A stretch of DNA of 64,000 nt from Neoceratodus forsteri (lineage: Eukaryota > Chordata > Ceratodontiformes > Ceratodontidae). Made by a program: the position numbers and the translations under genes. The first letter of the stretch is position 1. Every line of letters begins with the position of its first letter. A model generated the notes under the pieces. That model did no database searches. It was not told where the DNA came from and was given only the letters and a program-made list of their open reading frames with translations. Shown here piece by piece: positions 11,110 through 22,319 of the stretch. The stretch is from the NCBI GenBank assembly GCA_016271365.2, contig CM057452.1, positions 831,698,001 to 831,762,000 of the forward strand, written 5' to 3'.

Positions 11110-11336
11110 CAGGGGTCGAAATTGGCACCGGACCGCTAGCCAAATGCTGGTACATTTTGTATTGGGTAGTGCAATTTTCATTTAACTAGCCCTGCAGGTT
11201 TCTACTGGAGAAGGCATCACTCAAAGTTCAAACACCAACTGGGCCAGTGGAAATGTCAGTGGGTCTACTAGTTAATTTTCCCAGTCACTAGCCCTCCTGC
11301 CTGGCTAGTTGATGCAAAACTTTATTTTGACCCCTG
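11110..11336. mobile_element. 227-bp MITE with 6-bp target duplication (hAT-like ends)
   Basis: The left end CAGGGGTCGAAAT and right end, read inward as CAGGGGTCAAAAT, form a 13-bp terminal inverted repeat with one mismatch. Direct repeats CAGTCA lie immediately outside at 11104-11109 and 11337-11342. The CAGGG-type ends and short TSD fit a non-autonomous hAT element; hAT duplications are usually 8 bp but 5-8 bp occur. No coding capacity. A partial relative is at 6072-6135. Confidence 0.8.
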
Positions 11337-11344
11337 CAGTCAGG

Positions 11345-12060
11345 TGCAGTAGGGAGGCGCTGGAGAGGAGTACTCTAGTCTGTGGGTGTGATCGAAAAAA
11401 CAGGTCAGGGAAGGGAGGGTAAGGTATCCACTAAGTGTAGTAGGAGACACATCATATGTATAATTAACTGAAGTGGGGGAGAGAGAGGGAGAGGGAAGGA
11501 GTATAGGTTAAGTGACTTATAAGTATGTGACATGAAAAGTGAAATAATGTGTGATGTAAGTTGAGTAAACTGTACTGTTATTTTTATGGTAATTGGTGTA
11601 AAGAATGCTGATGTCCCTGTCACGTCAGTAAGTTAGTCTGATGGCTGTAGTCAGACAAGAGAGCTGCTTTCATCTAGGCCGTTATCCATTCCTGGCCAGC
11701 ACAACCACCCAGCTGAAAGTAATATGTTTAAAAAAATGCATAAAATGAACAAAAAAGGACCCATTTCATAACTGCAATGAGGACTTGGTCCAGGTCAGGT
11801 TATGGGTGACTTAGGCCACCTGCCAAAATGCTTGTGTGGTTAAGGAGTGCAGCATGCATTCATTGTGCTTCTTCAAAGTTCAACCCATATGAGGAGGGCC
11901 GTTCCATTAGCCCTCCATAACACACACACACCCCCTGGTGGCTTGTAATACCTTATTGCTTAAATAAATAAATAAACAAAGTCAATGACAGTATATCATT
12001 ATATTATTATGTTTGTTTTTATTGCCCGTCATTAACATTTTTTTTCTCTTATTTGTGTAT
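11345..12060. other. Region upstream of the hAT transposase; no gene
   Basis: A GA-rich stretch lies at 11478-11500, followed by non-repetitive sequence and an (AATA)n tract at 11960-11982. Could include the 5' non-coding part of the hAT element; no terminal inverted repeat could be paired. Confidence 0.4.
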
Positions 12061-12069
12061 TTTTCACAG

Positions 12070-15000
12070 CAGGTGAATTGCTGCCAGCATTGCCACTTGA
12101 AGATGAGAGCAGTGAGACCACTGGGACCGAATGCGATCCACAGGATCAAGAAGATGCTCAAAAAACTAGAGGAAGACCTGATGGCATTGTTCTGTGCGAG
12201 TCATCCGGCGAGGCGGAATGGACCATCAGCAGCAGCAGAAGCTCAGAACAAGAACCTGAGGCACTGGGGATTGTTCCAGTGACAAAAAATGCAACGGCTG
12301 CAAAGCCATCAAGTACTCTTTCTAACATTTCTAGACTTAAACATTTCCAAGAGAAATGGGAAGCAGAATTTCTATGGTTACGGACAAAAACAAATGTCAA
12401 AAATGAGTTGTTTTTACATTGCCAGGTGTGCACAGATGCAGGAACAAGTAGACATAATTTTTTGATCCTTCTACAAAAGCATTATCAGCGGTCTGCCTTG
12501 GTGCGTCATATGGAATCTGATGATCATAAAATAGCTAAGCAGACAGTGGCTGGTAGGAGAGATTTAACATCCACAATAAATGTCAATGATAGGAAAAGTG
12601 CAGATGTCTTAGACGCACAGCTTCGTACAGCCTTATTTATGGTTCAACACACAACAGCAGATAGAAAGTTCTGTGACTTGATAGACCTACAGATTTCTAA
12701 CGGGGCTACAGTTTTTGAACAATCAGGCACCTATAGACACCATCAGGCCGCTGCAGATTTTCAAAAAGCAATTGCAGAGGTTTGTAAATCTGATATACAG
12801 GCAGCAATTAATGCCAGTGAATTTGTAGGCATAATGGTTGATGAAAGCACAGACGTGGTGGTAAACAAGAAACTTGTAATATACTGCAAAACACCTGACA
12901 AGGAACACGTTAATGTTACTGTAACCCCTAGATGGCGCTATCCCAGGGGCTACTACCCCTGCCTGATTTGCCACTAACAGGTTGAGGGGCCTGGATCCAA
13001 TGGCGGGTGCCTCCACCCAGAGGTCAGGGTTTGCAATAGTTAAACTAACTTGGTCACAGCCCTCTGGGACACTGCAACCCCCCTTTCTTCCCACTAGTGG
13101 CCCACACAATATATCAGAATTACCTTCACAGTATACACTTCCCCAGGTCTGGTTCCGCACTGGACCTCCTGTGAAATGAGATACAGTGCAACAATCACAG
13201 TACAGTACTTTAACATAGACAAATACCTCAGGCAGTATAACTTTGCTGAAACAAGCAGCTCTGATTTATTTAGGGGATATAACAAGGACAGGGGAAATCA
13301 GGTTAATTAGCTTATCACTCTAATAATCTACCTATGGCTCTGTGCACAGGCCTATCCCTATCAGTTACTGTCCCTGGGTACCCAAGCCCTAGTGGCTAGT
13401 CCAAACTGTGGCAGCTGGTAGGGGCCCTTCACACAGAGAAAGGAGAATTAAACAGTCAGCAGTACAGTAATTCCATTTGGATTTAATGTGGCAATTCAAC
13501 AGGGAGCGACCCTGAATTAGTACTCACGACCTCCAAATAAGATAGGGTCCTTCAATGTCAGCAGGGCTCACTTGAGGTACACAAACCTCTTCACACATCC
13601 ATATAAAAGAAAGTACTATACCAGGCAGGCTGCATCTGTATCCCGATCGCAATTACTGCACAATACCCGGGAGAACACACAGCAGATTCAGTTCCTGACA
13701 GACCGAGTGCAATTTTCAGCAATTTCTCCAGTCTTCTACAGGGTGAGCCTGGTTTCTACTCTTCAGAGATCCTTTGATTCTTTTCACAGGACGGATTCAG
13801 TCCTAACAAGCTGTTACACAAGCTGCAGACCGGAACTCTGGGCCTTACACGCTTTGACTAAAACTGCACACTGAAAAAGCACAGGGCTCCTTCCTTCTTC
13901 ACTGCCAAAGCTCAACTGAAACTCCAACCGACAAAACCGGCACTTCCTTTGAGTTCCTCCCAGTTCTTGACTGGATTGGCTGTCACTCACAATAGACTGC
14001 TGCTGTTGGTCCAAAAAGGCACTGAAGTCTAAACTACATCTCCTAGAGTCACTGCCCATACAATCCTCTTGTGGCTGGCTCAGATTATGAGTCAAGTTCT
14101 GATTCGTCCAAGGCACCATTTTAGAGTTAGCTTACCCCACACTGATTGGTCCAGTTCAGCAGTTCAAAACTAGAATGGGAACTAGCAGACACAGTTCTGA
14201 CTGCAAAGAAAGCAGGTTAGACAAACTGTAATTTCATTATTACTCTAAATAATTTCTGGCAAACAGTTACATCTTTCAGATAGGTTCCCTTTGCACTCCT
14301 AGTGACTGCAAAAATGGAGTGAATTGGCAGCAGTTCGAGTGGTACTCAGAGAAGCACACAGTCCCCCCATACAAACTAATTATGTCTGCAAGCAGACAGC
14401 TCTTAAAGAGACAGTACCAGAGGCTCTAAAAACACTCACTGATAAATGGCTTAAATGCCAAACACCATTCAGGCTTGGAGCATTCAAGCAAGCTCCTGGA
14501 AGTCTTTTGGGAACCCACATTTGCAGGGGGGTTACATTACATTTTGTGCAAATGTGATAGTGAGAGATGGCAGAGCAGAAACTATCTATAATGCTATTTT
14601 AGATTTTCTTAAGTCAGTGGATTTTTCGATTTCTAAGGTGACAGGTTTTGGAACCGACGGTGCCAATGTCATGGTTGGTAGGTTAAATGGTGTTGGTGTG
14701 CAGCTGCAAAGGGACAACCCAAAGTTGGTACATGTGTGGTATGCCGCACATCGCATGGCACTGGTGTCCTCATGGGCTGCCAAAAACATCAAAGAACTCT
14801 CAGCTTACCAGGATACACTGGTAGCTGTTTATAATTTCTATCACGATAGTCCTGTCCATTACATCAAAGTACGAGAATTGCAACTGGTCATGACTGACCA
14901 TGTTAAACATTTCAAAAGACCAAACAGTGTGCGGTGGCTAAGCTTAAACGATGCTGCTGTTTCTGTCTGTTCATCACGGCCATCTGTTGTTATGGACCTT

Positions 15001-15868
15001 GCAAATGAGGTTTATAGCGGCAATAACGACACACAAATCAAGGCAAAGGGTTTGCTCACAAAAGTACGGAATGTAAAGTTCATTGGGTATAGTCTACTTA
15101 TGAAAGAAATTCTTGCACTCCTAACAAGATTGTCCCTAATTTTCCAGAAAGATAACATTGATATCGGGCAAATGGTGGCCATGGTGAATGCAACAAAACA
15201 ACAGCTTCAGGACATGAGAGAAGTAGAATATTTGTCACTGTCTCAAGAAATGATTGCTCAGTTACAAGATAATGACAACCACTACAAGGGAGTGACGTAC
15301 TGTAAATGAAGAGGGTTTGAGGACGATCTGTTCTGTCAAGAACAAATTCATTGACAGATTATTAGCAGAACTAGACAAGAGGTTCGCTGAAACTGACATG
15401 CAGGTTTTGATTGATCTAAACACTGTACTAAATCCTAAATTGTTGCCAGCAACTGTTCAGGGCCTGTGCGACTATCAAATCAAAGCCTTAAACCGGCTGA
15501 TTGACTTTTATGGTGTTACCACAGAACATTCACCATCATTAATAGATGGACAGGAAGCTAGGGAAAGTTTCACCAAGTTCAAATATTTAATTAGCAACTG
15601 CAAAGACAGTACATTGCACGCATTCTGTGAAAACCTCATTTCCAACCATAATGAAACGTTTCCTCACTTTGCTACACTGGCAAAAATTCTACTCTCCATA
15701 CCACTGACTAGTGTGCCCTGTGAAAGAGGATTTTCTTCACAGAATCTAGTACACAACATTCGGATGAATAAACTAACTCAACAGGCTGTTGAAAGCAAAC
15801 TTCTTATTCGTCACGTGTCTAAAAAAGGATTTCAAGAAAGAATCTGTGATGGTGATACAGAGAGCTAG
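12070..15868 (+). pseudogene. hAT-superfamily transposase, split by an insertion and one frameshift
   Basis: The coding region starts just after a pyrimidine tract ending CACAG (12064-12068), which resembles a 3' splice site, so it may be a last exon. From N to C: an acidic N-terminus; a BED/TTF-like zinc finger (HCQVC ... LVRHMESDDHK, about 12415-12535); GIMVDESTDVVVNKKLVIY with the first catalytic-type Asp (12830-12885); the 1617-bp insertion; then GFGTDGANVMVG (14648-14683), AAHRMALVSSW, and the C-terminal dimerisation region SVPCERGFSSQNL ... SKLLIRH (15710-15820). A frameshift near 15300-15316 is the only other major break. The layout resembles the hAT transposases related to vertebrate ZNF862/KIAA1586. 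It would cut and paste hAT elements; it is not expected to be functional. A domesticated host gene is unlikely given the breaks. Confidence 0.85.
12920..14536. mobile_element. 1617-bp non-autonomous DNA transposon inserted in the hAT transposase
   Basis: Ends TGTAACCCC (12920-12928) and GGGGTTACA (14528-14536) are perfect 9-bp inverted repeats, flanked by TTAC on both sides (12916-12919 and 14537-14540). Removing the insert plus one TTAC rejoins the transposase frame exactly. The interior has only short frames and no transposase motif. Superfamily unresolved: a 4-bp duplication with short TGTAACCCC ends does not fit hAT or Tc1, and no coding region helps. Confidence 0.85.
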
Positions 15869-15869
15869 G

Positions 15870-16121
15870 AATGTTTTCTTGAGCAATGCTCGCACAAAAA
15901 TAGAACAATTTTGGGGAATAATACTTATTCAAATTAGTATGACTGCCACCATGTTATGAATTCAATTACATTTTTACATATATTTTTGTAGAATCAACCA
16001 ACCACCATTGCACAAATGTATTCTCCGTCAGTTTGTACCAGCTGGATCATTCACACTCCTAGCTGTAATCTGTGTGTCACACAGATCCATACATTCATTG
16101 ATACTGTATGTTATAAGATGT
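15870..16121 (+). other. 3' flank of the hAT transposase
   Basis: AT-rich sequence after the transposase stop, probably its 3' untranslated part. The next element starts at 16130 and disrupts any right terminal repeat. Confidence 0.4.
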
Positions 16122-16129
16122 GGGCCGAT

Positions 16130-17202
16130 TAGGGTTGCCACCTGTCAGGTTTTTTACCTGGTGATCAGGTTTTCAGGGTCCCTATCAGGTAATCCGGTTT
16201 TGCTCTGTGCTGGTCAGGTTTTTGAGCCATTTTGAGTGCTCACATACTTTTGAAACAAATGTTATCATATTATTCATTGTTTCAGCTGCATATCCAGCTT
16301 ACAAACAAGTTCTGTTGTCAATATAGCCCTTTATTTGTTAAAGCACTCAGTCTGGGAGGTGTAAAGTATGGCCATTAGCACCATTAGCACTTACTTAACC
16401 TAATCTTTCCCACTACATCTTAAAGTGGAATAGCAGCTCAGCTGCCACCACCTTTTGTAACAGTAACAGAGCCAGTTGTCTTCCACTTTCATTTGCTGGT
16501 AAACATTTTCATCTCTAACAGGATTTAGGCATTTTTAAATGTTTTAAATTTTTTTTCCTCAAGAAAAAAGTATGGTCACTTCTTTGGCTTTGAAATTGTA
16601 CTGTGGACATGAACAGGGAACAGAGCCAGAAAAAGATATAAAGTACACATTACAGGAAACAATTTCTTTATTATGTATTATTATATACAATGTGTACTGT
16701 TCTATGCTATTTACAGTATTTCCCTTGTCTCCCCCCAGATCATATCTGTAAATGAGATTTCTTTTATCTCTGTATGTTTATTTGGTAAACCAATGTCAAT
16801 AAATAAATACGTAAGTAAATGGATGACTAGAAAAAAACTAGTATTATTATTATAATAATATGAAAAGGGCATGGGACAAACACAGGGGGGTGTTGAGGGT
16901 GGAGGGCTCAGGTCCAGGCAGATAGATGGACAAATGGGCAGACTCAGTGGGCCTTGTCGGTCCTTTTTTGCCATCACACATCTGTGAATCTATACAAAAA
17001 AAAAAACTAGGAAAGTAACTTAACAAGTGCAGGTACAGTACAGTATCTTAACATTTTTGTTGAACTGCTGCTTTAAGTGTTGTCTTTTATTAATATAACA
17101 AATAGCTTCTAGGAGGAACAATGCATGATGAGTCATCAAACAGGTGGGGTTAGGGGCGGAGCTTAGGATCCGTTTTTTCCCCATCCAAAGGTGGCAACCC
17201 TA
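16130..17202. mobile_element. 1073-bp hAT MITE with perfect 8-bp target duplication
   Basis: Terminal inverted repeat TAGGGTTGCCACCT (14 bp, perfect) at 16130-16143 and inverted at 17189-17202. GGGCCGAT directly repeated at 16122-16129 and 17203-17210. The 8-bp duplication and TAGGGTTGCCACC ends fit hAT. No transposase frame inside. A CR1-like 3' end appears to be nested at about 16915-16995 (GGCAGACTCAGTGGGCC ... GTGAATCTATA). Confidence 0.9.
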
Positions 17203-17314
17203 GGGCCGATGGGCACAGCAGATGAAGGGCAGGGGCACAGGCACACCGGCATAGGGGCAAAGACTAAATAAAAAAAAGTTTTGTTAAGAGTCATTTACTT
17301 TATAGTTAAGAGTT

Positions 17315-18120
17315 AGTTGGTTCTTTGATGGTTTTGGCAGCCCATGAGAGACAAGCTGACACGCTGATGAGTGACAGGTGGCCACCTGGCTGCTCTCCTA
17401 ACCATGCACGTGGAAATGTTACAAAGAAAACCTTGGAGTGTGGGGGACAGGGCCGCAGCAGACAAACTGCGAAGCAGGAAGCGATCGACTGGTATGGCTA
17501 GTTGGGGGACCACCAAGGCATGATGCAATCTCTTCTAAAACTTCATAGCCCCTTACTTTACACATTACTTACTTATACTTCTTAGAGTCGGTCAGTTTTC
17601 CTGTCTCAGTCAAGAGTCGGTTGGTTGGTTCTTTGATGTTTTTGGCAGCCCATGAGAGACAAGCATTACCTGATGGTGATCTGAGAGCACAGGTGCCTGA
17701 TTTTTCAAAACCATAGCCCACAACCATATGCCACCACGACGTGATTGTGAGCTGATTTGGTAAAAGGTACAATTTTTGTTTTACCCACATTTATGAAGTT
17801 TTAGAAGGGCCTGCAATCATACCTGGCTCCTCCATAGCCACTGCCACTTGATCCTTTGACAGTTTCCTAGTTCCTCTGCTATGGCCCTGCGCACCGAGGT
17901 TTTGTGACGTCTCTGCAGGATGGGTACAGGCAGGAAGAGTGACGGATGACCACCTGGCTGCTCTCCTCTACCTTGCATGTGGAAATGTTACAAAGAAAAC
18001 CTTGGAGCATGGGGGACAGGGCCGCAGCAGATGAACTAGGAAGCTGGAAGGGATTGACTGTCATGGCTAGTTGGGGGACCACCACCAAGGCATGATGCAA
18101 TCACTTCTAAAACTTTATAG
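17315..18120 (-). mobile_element. Decayed, internally duplicated hAT-related fragment
   Basis: On the minus strand a segment reads CLSWAAKNIKEP. Its DNA is identical over 28 bp to positions 14770-14797 of the hAT transposase (which encodes SWAAKNIKE), but reversed in orientation. The segment occurs twice (17317-17357 and 17618-17664). A second shared block (about 17365-17545 and 17935-18118) is also present twice with about 90% apparent identity. The first copy lacks the roughly 270 bp between the two blocks. Confidence 0.65.
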
Positions 18121-19550
18121 ACCATCAAAAAATTTACATTAAAGAAAAATCAACTAAACAAGCTTCAGACTGGCATAAGGTATTGGGCTTATTACTCGCT
18201 ATATGCAAGCAAGCCCACAAATGAAATGCCTAAAATATATGTAAGATAATCTACAACTATAAATGCATGCATTGTTTGGTTGTTGCACTGACTGCGGCAC
18301 TACAGCAGAGCGCCACAAAGCACATCCATAGTTGTATTGAAGATTGATACATGAGGTGACTGGTGGTGAGGTGGGTGGTCTTATCTCTCAGGAGTCAAGA
18401 CTGTGGTGAGTGATGACATGAGTTGTTGACGCATCTGTATTTCTAATTGTATACTATATAATAATAATTTATATGCACTATGCAGTTGCACGCATCCATC
18501 AGATGTCATCCAATGCAATTTTTGCTAGCTTAGCTACTTTGCCTTTTGTGACTTGTTGTCACATTAAAAAAGTTGATATTGATAAGTAACCTTACATGGT
18601 TAAAAAACGTTACCATTAACTTATCTAATGAAGTACATATTAAAATGGTTGTCTGTATTATGACTGCACTCTGTTACTAACAGAACAACTAACTGAGTTT
18701 GTGAGACACACAGGAGAATGCTATTGCTTGCCTGCTATAGTGGTGCTGGTAGCAGTGGTACTGTGGTTTTAGGGTTAGGATGTGTAGTAAGTAGAAGTAT
18801 AGTAAGTACTACTGATACTGTATTGGTAACACAAACCCAGCCAGCCCATGAGCCCAGTACCCATAAAAAAAAACAAAAAAAAACAAAAAAAAAAACAATG
18901 ATAACAATAAGTTTGTTTTTATGACTGTTTTGTGTGACTGTGCAGTTATGCAATAAGTGTTGTACACACACTTTGTTTATTCGGATCTGGAACACAGCTG
19001 CTGTTACATTGCAGATGTTGTAATAATGTGTTTGGTAAGGCTTGGTATCATTTACAATATGTATGACTCTTGGATGTAGTGTTGTATATCCTATCCTGCT
19101 TCATTGTACTATCTTATCTGTAAATGACAATGATGAGAACAGTACAGACTAGATCAGTAAACATATCAGCAGATACCAACCAATTACATATTTTATGTCT
19201 TTTTTATATAACAAGAAGAAACACAGCAAAATATAAGCAAGTATAATGACGTTACTTAAGTTCGAAGAAAAATATGGTGTTCTGCTAATGTTGAGGCATT
19301 TTTTGCAGCTGTGCGGTATTCCACTTTAAAAAAAAAAAAAAAATGTGTACCTCCATAATTTTCTGCGAGGGGTACAATGTATCCTCAAAACAAGGTTTGT
19401 ACCCCTGAAAAATTTTGAGGAGGGTACGCTGTATCCCCTGTTGTGTGCTGCCAGTGGGAACACTGCAATGTTCAGACATCCGGCGTAATGTTATTTCAAT
19501 ATTAGATAATGCTTGAATAGTCTGTACAACAGTGTAATGAGCAGGCATTC
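18121..19550. other. Unassigned sequence with A-rich tracts
   Basis: No coding motif. A-rich tracts at 18866-18897 and at 19327-19343. The part below 19560 may be the 3' untranslated region of the minus-strand LINE that follows. Confidence 0.4.
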
Positions 19551-20801
19551 TGTTAGGTGCGAGAGCTGTCACATGGAGCCTGATAAGAGACCCTTTCTCA
19601 GCCCTATCTTGAACTGGGTTATGCTATGGGGGCTCATCAGTGTTTCAGGCAGCTCGACTAACCAGTGTGGTGCTCTGTAAGCAAAGGAGCATTGGGCTTG
19701 TCTAGCTTTATGGAAGGCTACAGAAAGTATATTCCTAGTCATACTCCTAGCTGTGTATTGATTTTTGCAATATTTTGGATGGCAGTGGGGAAAAGACCCA
19801 TGAGCGCCTTCATCCCAAGTAAACATACCTTGTACTTGAGTCTATCCTGCAGTGGAAGCCAGTCAGTTTGAGTACAGGTTACAAGTATGTGTGAGCCTAC
19901 CAGCTCCAATGGTGAACCGACAGGCCTTATTTAGCACCAAACTAACCCTATTGAGGACAGTGCCCATAACTGCACCACAGACTGCCAGGCTGTAGTCCAC
20001 TACCAGGAGGACAGAGCTGGGTATTACAATTCACTTAGCAGCAGGCATGAGGTAATGCATATGTCTGTAAAGTACCCCTCATTTTATGTGCATTACCCAT
20101 TCAATGGAATCAATGTGGGGGAGGGGGCAAATGTGAGTGTCTCATCCAGGGTTACTCAAAGGTACTTAAAAGTAGTAACTTGCTCTAGAGTATCAATTTT
20201 ACCATTCGTGATGGTGAGAGGAGGGGCTTTTCTCCTTGCTTGGGGACCAGCAAAAAGCATGGCCTTGGTTTTCTTACAGTTCAGTAGAAGTTTATTCTGA
20301 CAGAACTATTTTTAGAGTGCCCTGAAGTTTTGTTGAAGTTACAGTGTGTCATTCGGTTTGGGTTGTTGGCAAAGATGACTGCACTGTCTGCATGAAGGAG
20401 GACCTATGAAGGGCAGGCTGCAGGAAGGTTATTTATAAATAGGACAAATAATAAGAGGACCCAGTATCAATCCTAGTGGTACACCAATGGTAACATCCGA
20501 TGTCAAGATAGTGTCCCATTGATCCTTACCCTTTGGGAATGGTCGGTAAGGCAGCTATGAAACCAGGGCACAGTGTCCATAGAGAAGCCAAGGGTGCAGG
20601 GTTTGGTGAGCAGGAGTGAGTGGCTGACTAGTTCAAAGGCTTTCGTTAAGTTAATATAGATGGACCCAGCCAAGTGGCCATGGTCAAGGGCCTCATGCAG
20701 GAAGCCAGTGTACTCTATCTGGGCTGTGCTAGTGCTATGTAGCTTCCTGAATCCATGTTGCTGTGGGCATTCGATATTGTATTTCCAGAGGTATTCAAGT
20801 T

Positions 20802-21229
20802 ATTTAAAAGACAAAGAACCTCTGTGTGCAAACACTGAGGCAATGGTTACCCCAAAGGGCATTTGGCTGGGAAGCCAAGTTTCAAGAAAATACAAAATCA
20901 CACATGCCCACACAATGCAAAGCAGCATGCGCTGCATATGCAAATCACCACAGAATGTTATGCTGGTTTAACTTTAAGCAGAATTGCATGGTTCTGTCTT
21001 AGGGTAGCTGGTTCATTCCACTGGGGTGTCAAACACATGAGGCATACTGATGAGTCCTGGTAGGACGAAACACGTGTCTATTTCATCTGTTAGCACCCTT
21101 TGCAAACTGTGTGAGAGGCCTTCCGGCACCATGCAATTCTGCTTAAAGTTGAACCAGCATAACATTCTGTGATGATTTGCATATGCAGCCCATGATGCTT
21201 TGCATTGTGTGGGCATGTGTGATTTTGGA
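20802..21229 (+). mobile_element. 428-bp foldback retro-insert carrying a hammerhead ribozyme
   Basis: The flanking LINE sequence TATTCAAGTT is directly repeated at 20792-20801 and 21230-21239, a 10-bp target duplication. Inside, 100-bp arms (20893-20992 and 21128-21227) are about 95% reverse-complementary. The 135-bp apical spacer holds the ribozyme at 21025-21097 near its centre. A unique 91-bp leader (20802-20892) precedes the left arm. There is no coding capacity. The variable-length-type duplication and the ribozyme are compatible with a Penelope-derived or retrozyme-like element; that relation is inference. Confidence 0.8.
21025..21097 (+). ncRNA. Hammerhead self-cleaving ribozyme (type I, minimal stem III)
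   Basis: All conserved positions are present: CUGAUGA (21047-21053), stem II GUCC/GGAC (21054-21057 with 21063-21066) closed by UGGUA, then GAAA (21067-21070). A three-base-pair stem III ACA/UGU (21070-21072 with 21075-21077) has a two-base loop, and the cleavage triplet GUC is at 21076-21078. Stem I pairs AUA/UAU next to the core and extends outward through imperfect AUGA, AACA and GGUG pairings (21025-21046 with 21079-21097). Predicted cleavage follows C21078. Such a tiny stem III is known from newt and other metazoan hammerheads, which act as dimers; here the CACGTG core could pair between two molecules. Activity is untested. Confidence 0.85.
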
Positions 21230-21643
21230 TATTCAAGTTGTTCAGATACAATTCTTTCCAGTGCCTTGGATAAAAGGGAGAGGATAGATATTGGTCTATA
21301 GTTGGATACTAGGGTGTGGTCACTACTTTTGTGGACAGGGGTGATTAGTGCAGTTTTCCTTATCTTTGGGAACTGCGAGTAGCAGAGTGAGAAGTTAAGT
21401 ATTTTGGTTAAAGGGTGGGCCAGTTCACTAAGAGTGAGGGCCATCAGTTTCATGTCCACGACCAAGGTATCACATAATACCACTAGGTCTGGGAGATTAG
21501 ATGGCAGGAGGAAGCAAAATAAATGGCCTGGGCTCAGAATGCTGCCCCCTCTCCCATGCACCTGTAAGCCATGGCCTATACAGCATATGCATCCCTATAT
21601 CTTGACCCTTGAAGTCCATATAACCCACCCACCTGGATGCCCT

Positions 21644-21745
21644 GGAATGAGTTGCTGCTGCTAAGTTTGTCTTTCCTGGTCAAAAATATCACGAAAAAGT
21701 AGAAAGATAAATAATAAAGACTAGTAACAAACCAAATTTATGATT
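21644..21745 (+). repeat. Direct repeat, copy 1 of 2
   Basis: The sequence from GCTAAGTTTGTCTTTCC to about 21745 recurs with substitutions and small gaps at 22320-22415, including CAAAAATAT and AAAGACTAGTAA blocks. The copies are separated by about 590 bp and may be ends of one inserted element. Confidence 0.6.
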
Positions 21746-22319
21746 CAAAGCAGTCCTATGTTTTCACCCTATGTTTGGTGTTGGGGTGGGGTACCACCAG
21801 TGTACCCAGTGGCACACCAATGCCATCCATGAATTTTTACTGAGTGCATCTGACTCCTAATTTCCTTCCCACCTACAGACCGAATTACACCGCCCAACCG
21901 TTTGACGTACTGCTGAGTTACAACTGAAGAATGCGGGCCCCTGCTCCTGTACCACACACCTACCCTTTTAAATAGCAATAAGTCACTAGATAGTAGAATT
22001 CCCCGTGTTTTGGCTTCTCTTCCTTTTTTTGCATTTTATTTTGCCAAGAACTGACTGTTGTGATGCGGTAAGTTTTCTTTTTTGGTAGCAGCTGCGGTCG
22101 CCCCAAGGATTTGATTTTGAGTTTGCTTTCGCTGTCCACTTTGTCGCTAGTTTCATTGTCTGTTGAGAGACCCCACTAACAAAATAAAAAAAATAAAAAT
22201 AAAAACACCACAGAAAATAACAGTAGCAAGGTATGAATGCCATTTCTTTCAATCATGGGGTGTAGTGAAGAAGTTACATTTTTAAGCCATACGAAAAAGA
22301 TAATTTGGAAACACATGTA

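Larger units (their letters stand above)
19560..21545 (-). mobile_element. L2/CR1-group LINE reverse transcriptase remnant, interrupted by a foldback insert
   Basis: Read on the minus strand: RT N-terminus with LAHPLTKILNFSLC and SNYRPISILSLLSKALERIV (21420-21270), then the insertion at 20802-21229, then QQHGFRKLHSTSTA, the ISIY/INLTKAFE palm strand and, further on, a degraded catalytic box reading HADS near 20375-20395. The C-terminal region reads CSFAYRAPHWL ... FKIGLRKGLL (19710-19580). Many stops and frameshifts. 5' truncated at about 21545; no endonuclease domain is present. The same LINE clade appears as a 3' fragment at 29641-30265. Confidence 0.8.

Noticed and set aside
12070..15868. 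Domesticated host gene of the ZNF862/KIAA1586 type
   Set aside because: The frame is split by a 1617-bp insertion and a frameshift; nothing shows preservation.
17365..17400. CTGATGA followed by GTGACAGG as a further hammerhead
   Set aside because: No GAAA box, no stem II and no cleavage triplet follow.
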